DNA from: Gammaproteobacteria bacterium
Lineage (GTDB): Bacteria > Pseudomonadota > Gammaproteobacteria > SZUA-229
Length of the DNA stretch: 5,075 bases
Direction of reading: 5' to 3'
Assembly: GCA_029287815.1 (NCBI GenBank)
Contig: JARFQK010000381.1
Coordinates: 1-5,075 of the forward strand
Part shown: piece after piece, positions 1 to 5,075 of the stretch
Layout: the number at the start of each line of letters is the position of its first letter
Position numbering within the stretch: position 1 is the stretch's first letter
Notes under the pieces: model-generated
Databases searched by the model: none
The model's input: only the letters and a program-made list of their open reading frames with translations
Told to the model about the DNA's origin: nothing
Position numbers and translations under genes: made by a program

Positions 1-55
1 GCATACGAGATCCTTAGTGCCGTCTCGTGGGCTCGGAGATGTGTATAAGAGACAG
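1..55 (+). other. Illumina Nextera i7 (P7) adapter with index, assembly artefact
   Basis: Bases 1-11 match the 3' end of the P7 flow-cell sequence (GCATACGAGAT). Bases 12-21 are in the place of a 10-base index. Bases 22-55 match the Nextera read-2 adapter and end in the transposon mosaic end (AGATGTGTATAAGAGACAG at 37-55). The order and spacing are exactly those of a tagmentation library molecule, so these bases are not part of the genome. Real sequence starts at 56, which cuts into the hydrogenase gene. Confidence 0.98.
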
Positions 56-1515
56 TCTATCATCTGCATGCGATGGACTGGGTGGACATCCTCTCGGCAC
101 TGGAGGCATCACCAGCCGACACCGCCAGGCTGCAGTGCTCGGTCAGTGACTGGCGATACAACAGCACAGACTATTTTGCCGGGATTCAGCAAAAGCTGAA
201 AACCTTTGTTGAGTCCGGTCAGCTGGGGATTTTTGGTCACGCCTACTGGGGTCATCCGGCGTACCGGCTGCCCCCGCACGCCAATCTGCTGCTGTTCGCA
301 CATTATCTCGAAGTGCTGGGCTGGCAACGCCGCGTCGTCAAGCTGCACGCGGTTTTCGGCGGACGCAACCCGCATCCAAACATGGTGGTGGGCGGCATAG
401 CCTGTGCGATCAGCGTCCGCGGAAAAGACAGCACAGGCAGCGCTCGAAACCACGCGCTTTATGACGGTTTGACCGCAGTCGATCAGCATGGTCTCGAAAC
501 CGTAAGAGACGCAATCGATCAGATGCAGACACTGGTTGAACAAATGTTCATCCCGGACACGATGCTGCTCGCCCAATATTACAAGGGCCCGGGTGCAGCC
601 GCCGGTGATCTGAACGTCTGGACCGAGATCGGTGAAGGCTTGGGCAACTTCATGACATTCAGTGAATTCCCGGCAGCGGGCGCCGCATTTCAAACCGATT
701 TCCTCGTGCCTCAGGGCGCCATACTGGATCGCGACCTTTCCACACTCTATCCGGTCGACCCGGAAGCGCCCGAGCAGATCCAGGAATATGTCAGTCACTC
801 CTGGTACGACTATACCGTCGGCAACGATAGCGCCCTGCACCCCTACGACGGAGAGACCTCACCGAACTATACCGGTCCCTCGGCAACCGACGGAGGCTAT
901 GATGATCAGGACTTCGATGTCGATGGCAGTTACTCCTGGATCAAGTCCCCGCGTTGGAATGGCAAAGCCATGGAAACCGGGCCACTGGCAAGGTTGAACA
1001 TGATCATGGCGAGTGGAAACCAGCTGGGTATCGACCTGGTGAAGGATGCCTTGCAGCAACTGGATTTGGATATCCCGGCACTGTACTCGTCGCTGGGCAG
1101 AACGCTTGCCAGGAATCTCGAGACCCGTCTGTTAACCGATGCACTACCTGTCTGGTACGATCGTCTTCTCTGCAACATCGAATCGGGCGATCTTGACACG
1201 TTCAACAATGAATTCTGGGATCCGGCAAGCTGGCCTTGTGAAGCACGCGGGGTCGGCCTTGTTGAAGCACCCAGAGGCGCACTGTCGCACTACATCATTA
1301 TTGAGAATGGCAAGATTGGAAACTATCAGGCGGTCGTGCCAACGACCTGGAACGGCAGTCCCCGCGATGCCGATGGACAAGGCGGCGCTATCGAGCAGGC
1401 CTTGCTCGAACACAAGATTTTCAGCAGGGAACAACCTCTGGAACTACTGCGCACGATTCATACCTTCGATCCCTGCATCGCATGCGCAGTGCATCTTGCT
1501 GGACAAGATTCATAG
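56..1515 (+). CDS. [NiFe]-hydrogenase large subunit, group 1 uptake type, 5'-truncated by contig end
   Basis: Catalytic large subunit of a HyaB/HupL/HynL-type uptake hydrogenase, which oxidises H2 at a Ni-Fe(CN)2CO centre together with an iron-sulfur small subunit. The frame is open from the adapter junction: codons from 58 read YHLHAMDWVD, a conserved stretch normally about 110 residues into the protein. The ATG at 73 is therefore internal, and the N-terminal RxCGxC nickel-ligand motif is off the contig. Visible family motifs are KLHAVFGGRNPHPN (340-381), SPRWNGKAMETGPLAR (946-993), EAPRGALSHYIIIENGKIG (1264-1320) and the C-terminal ligand motif DPCIACAVH (1468-1494). Only six residues (LAGQDS) follow the final His before TAG. 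Family members usually carry about 15 residues there, removed by a maturation protease. No cytochrome b or maturation gene follows, so the large subunit may be last in its operon, as in hynS-isp1-isp2-hynL arrangements, or the locus may be disrupted. Subgroup (1b/1d/1e) is not resolved. Family call is very secure. Confidence 0.96.
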
Positions 1516-1590
1516 CAACATCAGCCCGCATTTCCAACCAGGATCATTAGAGCCGCTCTGGAGCGAAAGCTAAGGTTTGAGTGTACGGAC

Positions 1591-1610
1591 GTAGCGTGCG
1601 CCGTGGGCAC
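1591..1610 (-). repeat. REP-like palindromic unit, degenerate inverted copy
   Basis: These 20 bases match the reverse complement of 1641-1660 at 18 of 20 positions. The differences are at 1595 (C where the other copy gives G) and 1606 (G where it gives C). The copy lies 75 bases past the hydrogenase stop and points opposite to the intact copy 30 bases further on, so the pair looks like a two-unit mosaic element of inverted REPs. Both changes fall in the stem and weaken the hairpin, as expected of a decaying copy. Confidence 0.65.
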
Positions 1611-1639
1611 ATGAAACGGCCGCAAAACTGAAGATTCGC

Positions 1640-1660
1640 GGTGCGCACGGCGCACCCTAC
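1640..1660 (+). repeat. REP-like palindromic unit, intact copy
   Basis: A perfect 7-bp GC-rich stem, GGTGCGC (1640-1646) and GCGCACC (1650-1656), closes a three-base loop ACG, followed by CTAC. All 21 bases recur exactly at 3131-3151 between other genes. An imperfect inverted copy lies at 1591-1610. Small, dispersed, intergenic and strongly palindromic is the description of REP elements; the transposase-like RAYT protein that usually mobilises them is not in this window. The hairpin is followed by TGTATTTTG, so it may also act as a weak transcription terminator for the hydrogenase side of this convergent region. That role is inference. Confidence 0.75.
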
Positions 1661-1700
1661 TGTATTTTGATCATTCGAGTTCTCTCAAAAGAGCCAATGC

Positions 1701-1729
1701 CTTACCAGTTCTCGACGCCGCCTGGTGAG
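1701..1729 (-). terminator. Possible weak thiO terminator hairpin
   Basis: CTTACCAG (1701-1708) and CTGGTGAG (1722-1729) can pair as an 8-bp stem with one G-T wobble and a 13-base loop. It begins about 15 bases past the thiO stop on the minus strand. The following minus-strand bases hold only a short T run (CTCTTTTGAG), and the loop is large, so an intrinsic terminator is only a possibility. Confidence 0.25.
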
Positions 1730-1743
1730 AAATGCGGGCTAGA

Positions 1744-2832
1744 TCAGTGCATCGCCTCGAGCGCATACGGGGCCGGATCAAGGGAAAGCTCCTGCTCGTT
1801 GACGATCTCGGCCATCAACCTGGCGGAAGCAGCACCGAGGACAACACCGTTTCGATAATGGCCGGCGTTGATGTAAAGCCCATCGATGTCTGGATGGCTG
1901 CAGATATAAGGAATCCCCTGCGCAGTACCCGGCCGCAGGCCGGCCCACTGGCGCTCGATTTCGAGTCCAGCCAGTGCCGGGATGATTTCAGTAGCTGCAG
2001 AGCGGAGTTCGACGGTGGCCTCGTCGGTGACGGTCTTGTCGAAGCCAGCACGCTCCAGCGTGCTGCCGGCGAGCACGCGGCCGTCTTTGCGGGGAATGAT
2101 GTAATGGCCGGACGCGAGCACCATGCGCTTGACCATGCCCGCTTCGCCTCTGAACATCAGCATCTGGCCCTTGACGGGTTCGACCTCGACATTTCTTTCG
2201 GCTTTGATGAATCCTGCACTCCAGGCGCCACTTGCGATGATGACCTTGTCCGCATGATACGTTTCGCTCGCGGTCGACACGCCTTTGACGACGCCGGCAT
2301 CGATGAGCAGCTCGGTGACCGGTGTATGCTCGAGATACCTGATCGCGCGCGCTTCGAAACTACCTTTCAAAGCCTTGACCAGTTTCGGATTCCGGATCTG
2401 CATGATGTCGGGCAGCCACAAGCCACAATCGTATGCCTGATTGACCTGAGGCTCGATCTGGTGCATCCGTTGCGCGTCGGTGACAAGCTGTAATTCGACG
2501 GACCAATCGTGCGCCCAGCGCTCGGCCATCTGCTGTTCCTCGAGCCCGCTATAGAGCAGTCCGCTGGTAATAAGCTCGCAGTCGATGCCGCTCTCGTCCT
2601 GCAGCTGCTGCGCCAGCGCGGGGTAGATCTGTTTGCTGGCCTCAGCCAGGCGGTTGACCGAAGGGGCGTAGCGCCACGGGTACAGGGGTGAGATGATGCC
2701 GCCGCCAGCCCAGGAGGACTCCCCGCCGAGCGGACCGCGCTCGATCACGAGCACGTCGACGCCGGCATGGTGCAAGTCACGGGCGGTCAACATGCCGATA
2801 ATTCCGCCGCCAATGATGATTACATCAGACAA
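1744..2832 (-). CDS. thiO: ThiO, FAD-dependent glycine oxidase (thiamine thiazole branch)
   Basis: A soluble flavoenzyme of the D-amino-acid oxidase/DadA superfamily. ThiO oxidises glycine with O2 to iminoglycine (dehydroglycine) and H2O2; ThiG uses the imine to build the thiazole of thiamine. The 362-residue length fits the family. Residues 8-13 (GGGIIG) with E31 at the end of the second strand form the FAD-binding Rossmann motif. WAGGGIISP (41-49) is the conserved second flavin contact. HYIIPRKDGRVLAGSTLE (243-260), WAGLRPGT (296-303) and GHYRNG (324-329) follow, the last with the Arg (about 327) that in this family holds the substrate carboxylate. The start is a TTG, because the next in-frame ATG (residue 14) would remove the Rossmann glycines. 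A good Shine-Dalgarno (AAGGGGAT, near 2840-2847) sits about 8 bases upstream. thiS lies about 2.1 kb away, supporting ThiO over a generic amino-acid oxidase. It is transcribed away from the channel gene. Confidence 0.93.
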   Translation of the reverse strand: MSDVIIIGGGIIGMLTARDLHHAGVDVLVIERGPLGGESSWAGGGIISPLYPWRYAPSVNRLAEASKQIYPALAQQLQDESGIDCELITSGLLYSGLEEQQMAERWAHDWSVELQLVTDAQRMHQIEPQVNQAYDCGLWLPDIMQIRNPKLVKALKGSFEARAIRYLEHTPVTELLIDAGVVKGVSTASETYHADKVIIASGAWSAGFIKAERNVEVEPVKGQMLMFRGEAGMVKRMVLASGHYIIPRKDGRVLAGSTLERAGFDKTVTDEATVELRSAATEIIPALAGLEIERQWAGLRPGTAQGIPYICSHPDIDGLYINAGHYRNGVVLGAASARLMAEIVNEQELSLDPAPYALEAMH

Positions 2833-2839
2833 AATTGCT

Positions 2840-2847
2840 ATCCCCTT
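2840..2847 (-). promoter_or_regulatory. Ribosome binding site that decides the thiO TTG start
   Basis: Read on the minus strand, AAGGGGAT precedes the TTG at 2832-2830 by about 8 bases, a normal Shine-Dalgarno spacing. With the intact GGGIIG motif just inside the frame, this fixes the rare TTG start codon. Confidence 0.6.
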
Positions 2848-2894
2848 TTGATCGTAGATTCACCGAGCAGGCGTTGCTGGAGCTGAAAACCGAC

Positions 2895-2900
2895 ACTATA
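2895..2900 (-). promoter_or_regulatory. Possible -10 element of the thiO promoter
   Basis: The minus strand reads TATAGT here, one base from the sigma-70 -10 consensus, and would give a leader of roughly 55 bases before the thiO start. No good -35 hexamer is found at 16-18 bases; the region there reads TTATTT/GTTATT. The leader is too short for a TPP riboswitch. Weak evidence. Confidence 0.25.
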
Positions 2901-3130
2901 CAACACCGCGTGCATAAAATAACTTCGCATCCTCGGCAGCCGAAACGATGCGGGCCCATAATTCCATCCGGGCGGCGTAGAATACGGATGAGCCATCGGA
3001 CCATTGGAGCGTTTAGGATGATCAAGAACACAGTGTGTTGGGCAAGCAGACCTCTGGCGGTCCATGCGGGCCATTGTTTAGGGAAGCTCGTGCACCAAAT
3101 GTGCGACGGATTCGCATCTCGCTGGCTGAT

Positions 3131-3151
3131 GGTGCGCACGGCGCACCCTAC
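3131..3151 (+). repeat. REP-like palindromic unit, second intact copy
   Basis: Identical over 21 bases to 1640-1660: stem GGTGCGC (3131-3137), loop ACG, stem GCGCACC (3141-3147), then CTAC. Flanking bases differ at once on both sides (T and C here, C and T at the other copy), which defines the unit's edges. It stands alone, 64 bases before the channel start, in a 5' region where REP elements are less usual. Confidence 0.75.
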
Positions 3152-3169
3152 CGTCTGTCCGCATGAAAT

Positions 3170-3188
3170 CTGTTCGCGCTCTGAACAG
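3170..3188. promoter_or_regulatory. Short perfect inverted repeat upstream of the channel gene
   Basis: CTGTTC (3170-3175) and GAACAG (3183-3188) are perfect inverted arms around a seven-base spacer, ending 27 bases before the channel start codon. It could be an operator for a dimeric regulator or a small mRNA hairpin near the ribosome site. A 6-bp inverted repeat can easily occur by chance. Confidence 0.25.
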
Positions 3189-3215
3189 CCGAATGCGGGC
3201 CAGGGCGCAAGCTTG

Positions 3216-4859
3216 ATGACTAAGCTCGGTGTGTGCTTTTTCTTGCTCTTCACACTGTCGCTATTGGCACCGGTCTCTGTGTCAGCGGACGATGAAACTC
3301 CAACGCTGAAAGAGATCGTTGAAAAGAAGGAAAAGGAAAAGACACTTGAGGACACCGAGAAGGCGTCTGCAAAAGGTCCTTATGATGACCTTGGCCGCTC
3401 GACACCACGATCCAGCGTGATCAATCTCGCCGATGCGTTGGCAAACTATAACTTTGAACTGGCTGTCGAGTACATGGATTTGCGCAACTTGCCTTTTACC
3501 GTGGGTGAGGCGGACGGCCTGGATCTGGCGCGCAAGTTATTTATCATCGGGACGAGAAGCATCATCCTCGATTACGAGGCCATCAGCGATGAGCCCGAGG
3601 GCGACCTCGATGACGGCTTGCCCAAATATCGTGATCGCATCACGACGATCAAGACCAGCGAAGGCCCGGTCGACATCCTGATGCAGCGCGTGCCACGCGA
3701 CGACGGTGTCTTCGTCTGGAAATTATCGAACGCGACTGTCGCGATGATACCCAAGCTGAACGAGGAGCACGGCTATGGTCAAATCGGTGACAAGCTGTCG
3801 CTGCTGTTTCCACAGTACGATGTCGCCGGATTACAGCTATGGCAGTGGGCCGTTCTGCTCGTCCTGATTCTGATCAGTGCTCTGCTCGCCTACGTGATCA
3901 CCTGGATCTTGATCAAAGGCTTACAGATCTACAATAAAGAACCACTGGATTCAGCCAAGAAATTCATCAACGGCCCGCTGCGATTTATGATCCTGGCGGT
4001 GATTTTTCGTCAAACATTCGATCTGATCGCCCCATCGCTCCAGGCAAAAGCTTTCTTCGAGGCCGGCACCCTGCTGATTGTCGCCGTGGTCTGGATTCTG
4101 ATCGGAGCCGTTGATCTGATCTTCTCGCAGATAGCAGAGCGCATGAAAAAACGAGGGCAAGGTAATGCCACGGTATTGCTGAAACCGGCCAAGACGGTGC
4201 TCAGGGTCGCTTTGATTTTGATCGGCTTTACCAGCTGGCTGGAAAACATGGGTTATGACGTCACGACCCTGGTCGCGGGCCTGGGTATCGGCGGCGTTGC
4301 GGTCGCGTTTGCGGCACAGCGCTCGCTGGAGAACCTGCTCGGCTCGGTCATGATCTATTCCTCGCAGCCGGTCCGTGTCGGCGATTTCTGCAAATTCGGC
4401 GACAAACTGGGGGTGGTCGAGGAAATCGGCTTGCGCGCGACCCAGCTGCGTACGCTTGAGCGCACCGTGGTGCACATACCCAATGCCAAGTTCTCCACCG
4501 ACATCATCGAGAATCTGACGCAGCGCGACATGATCCTGTATCGCACACGCTTGCGGCTCTCGCTGCAAACAACGGCCCAGCAAATGCAGGAGGTGCTCGA
4601 TGGCGTTCGTGGGCTGATCAAGGAACACGAAGCGATCAATGAAGAAACCTCACGCGCGCGCTTTCTGGAATTTGGCGAGTACGCGCAGGAGGTCGAACTG
4701 TTTCTCCACATCAAGACGCGGGATTTCGCCGAGTATCTGCAGCATCGCGAGGACATCAACCTCAGAATTCGGGGCATCATCGAAACCGCTGGCACCGAAC
4801 TGGTCGTTCCGACCAGCGCGACCTATCTCGAAGGTGGCGCCTTGCCGATGAGCAGCTGA
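3216..4859 (+). CDS. MscS-family mechanosensitive channel with periplasmic N-terminal domain
   Basis: Inner-membrane channel of the small-conductance mechanosensitive family, expected to open under membrane tension and release solutes during osmotic downshock. I start it at ATG 3216 (547 residues) because this gives a clean signal peptide: Lys at position 3, a hydrophobic core, and a VSA/DD cleavage site after about residue 24. A charged Lys/Glu-rich linker follows (about 29-54), then a soluble, presumably periplasmic domain (about 65-200). Five hydrophobic segments come next: about 207-231, 253-272, 281-304, 325-347 and 349-380. The last is the pore helix, with the Gly/Ala-rich GLGIGGVAVAFAAQ and SLENLLGSVMIY of MscS TM3. 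The cytoplasmic beta domain follows (PVRVGDFCKFGD, then VVHIPNAKFS near 420-430) and the C-terminal domain ends the protein. At 547 residues it is about twice E. coli MscS (286). It lies 61 bases before thiS on the same strand and may share its transcript. The Shine-Dalgarno is weak; TTG at 3213 is an alternative start. Confidence 0.92.
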   Translation: MTKLGVCFFLLFTLSLLAPVSVSADDETPTLKEIVEKKEKEKTLEDTEKASAKGPYDDLGRSTPRSSVINLADALANYNFELAVEYMDLRNLPFTVGEADGLDLARKLFIIGTRSIILDYEAISDEPEGDLDDGLPKYRDRITTIKTSEGPVDILMQRVPRDDGVFVWKLSNATVAMIPKLNEEHGYGQIGDKLSLLFPQYDVAGLQLWQWAVLLVLILISALLAYVITWILIKGLQIYNKEPLDSAKKFINGPLRFMILAVIFRQTFDLIAPSLQAKAFFEAGTLLIVAVVWILIGAVDLIFSQIAERMKKRGQGNATVLLKPAKTVLRVALILIGFTSWLENMGYDVTTLVAGLGIGGVAVAFAAQRSLENLLGSVMIYSSQPVRVGDFCKFGDKLGVVEEIGLRATQLRTLERTVVHIPNAKFSTDIIENLTQRDMILYRTRLRLSLQTTAQQMQEVLDGVRGLIKEHEAINEETSRARFLEFGEYAQEVELFLHIKTRDFAEYLQHREDINLRIRGIIETAGTELVVPTSATYLEGGALPMSS

Positions 4860-4873
4860 AAGCGCCCTATCCG

Positions 4874-4894
4874 GTCGTTGTTCACTGCAACGGC
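4874..4894 (+). other. Small hairpin in the channel-thiS gap
   Basis: GTCGTTG (4874-4880) and CAACGGC (4888-4894) can pair as a 7-bp stem with one T-G wobble and a seven-base loop. No T run follows, so it does not look like an intrinsic terminator, and read-through from the channel gene into thiS is plausible. A TAAAAT at 4906-4911 could serve as a -10 for thiS but lacks a well-spaced -35. The 61-base gap has no room for a TPP riboswitch. Confidence 0.25.
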
Positions 4895-4920
4895 GTCAGA
4901 TCGTGTAAAATTGGCGAACT

Positions 4921-5075
4921 ATGAACATAATTGTGAATGGCGAACCACGCTCGATCGAGCCTGAGGCCAGCGTCGATGACTTGATCGCAACACTGGGCTT
5001 GGAAGGCAAGCGCATTGCTGTCGAGGTCAATCGCGAGATCGTGCCGCGCAGCGAGTACGACAACTTCAAGCTCAA
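4921..5075 (+). CDS. thiS: ThiS, sulfur carrier protein of thiamine biosynthesis, 3'-truncated by window end
   Basis: A small ubiquitin-like protein. Its C-terminal Gly-Gly is adenylated and thiocarboxylated, then delivers sulfur to ThiG for the thiazole ring. The 51 visible codons start MNIIVNGEPRSIE and continue through VDDLIATLGLEGKRIAVEVN to EIVPRSEYDNFKL. This is the beta-grasp pattern of ThiS: an N-terminal strand with NG(E), a hydrophobic helix, and the highly conserved KRIAVEVNxEIVPRS block (residues 30-44). The family is about 66 residues, so roughly 15 residues with the GG end are off the window. The start is ATG 4921, with only a weak ribosome site (GGCGA) upstream. In many proteobacteria thiG follows directly, which is the expected next gene here. 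With thiO on the other side of the channel gene, this is a split thiazole-synthesis cluster. Confidence 0.93.
   Translation, partial: MNIIVNGEPRSIEPEASVDDLIATLGLEGKRIAVEVNREIVPRSEYDNFKL

Larger units (their letters stand above)
1516..1743. other. Convergent intergenic region, hydrogenase / thiO
   Basis: This 228-base gap lies between the 3' ends of two convergent genes. It holds the two inverted REP-like units and a short hairpin next to the thiO stop. No frame continues the hydrogenase with a recognisable C-terminal extension, and no gene-like small ORF stands out. Convergent 3' ends are a common location for REP elements. Confidence 0.7.
2833..3215. other. Intergenic spacer between divergent thiO and the channel gene
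   Basis: A 383-base spacer. The channel frame stays open upstream through all of it, but the translation has no signal peptide or domain character, is rich in Cys, His, Arg and Trp, and runs through the REP-like palindrome, so I treat it as non-coding. It contains the thiO leader, three copies of the 9-mer ATGCGGGCC (2948, 3064, 3193), the intact REP-like copy at 3131-3151, and a short inverted repeat at 3170-3188. I see no convincing sigma-70 promoter for the channel gene and no RNA gene. Confidence 0.65.

Noticed and set aside
17..199. Open frame beginning MPSRGLGDVYKRQ
   Set aside because: Its first 13 residues are the translation of the Nextera adapter, and the rest is an out-of-frame reading of the hydrogenase gene.
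109..840. Long minus-strand open frame opposite the hydrogenase
   Set aside because: It is antisense to an unmistakable hydrogenase coding region, and its translation shows no family motif.
1732..2493. 253-codon plus-strand open frame over thiO
   Set aside because: It is an antisense shadow of thiO, whose flavin and substrate motifs are all intact on the minus strand.
1591..3151. Palindrome copies as a CRISPR array
   Set aside because: There are only three copies, in mixed orientation, two of them 1.5 kb apart with genes between; regular spacers are absent.
3170..3188. LexA/SOS box (CTGT...ACAG)
   Set aside because: The arms CTGT and ACAG are separated by 11 bases rather than the eight of the gammaproteobacterial LexA box.
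2835..3215. N-terminal extension of the channel to an upstream start at 2835
   Set aside because: The extension would bury a clean signal peptide inside the protein, translates a REP-like palindrome, and has no domain character.
3951..4628. 225-codon minus-strand open frame over the channel gene
   Set aside because: It is antisense to the pore helix and beta domain, and has no recognisable features.
4860..4920. TPP riboswitch ahead of thiS
   Set aside because: The gap is 61 bases, too short for the roughly 100-base aptamer, and the conserved CUGAGA-type core is not seen. The thiO leader is also unconvincing.

Overview
The window is the start of a metagenome- or isolate-type contig from a proteobacterium, most likely a gammaproteobacterium. 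I infer this from moderately GC-rich coding sequence, a membrane-type uptake [NiFe]-hydrogenase, a ThiO/ThiS thiazole-branch thiamine pathway, and a long MscS-family channel with a periplasmic N-terminal domain. Genus cannot be determined from the sequence alone.

Layout: bases 1-55 are not biological. They are an Illumina Nextera i7 adapter, index included, left on the contig end. From base 56 to 1515 (+) runs the 3' four-fifths of a group 1 [NiFe]-hydrogenase large subunit, ending in the nickel-ligand DPCxxCxxH motif but with an unusually short tail of six residues. Bases 1516-1743 form a convergent intergenic region with two REP-like GC-rich palindromes in inverted orientation. Bases 1744-2832 (-) encode ThiO (glycine oxidase). 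Bases 2833-3215 are a non-coding spacer between divergent genes. It carries a third palindrome copy, identical to one of the first two, plus short repeated words. Bases 3216-4859 (+) encode an MscS-family mechanosensitive channel with a signal peptide. From base 4921 (+) to the window end is the 5' part of thiS.

How the genes relate: ThiO makes iminoglycine from glycine. ThiS carries the sulfur, and ThiG (expected just beyond the window) joins these with deoxyxylulose phosphate to form the thiazole of thiamine. The channel gene sits between the two thi genes and has no evident role in that pathway. The hydrogenase fragment belongs to a separate energy-metabolism locus whose other genes lie off the left end.

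I did not see a previously undescribed system. The points most worth following are the short hydrogenase C-terminal tail, the dispersed REP-like palindrome family, and the channel gene between thiO and thiS.
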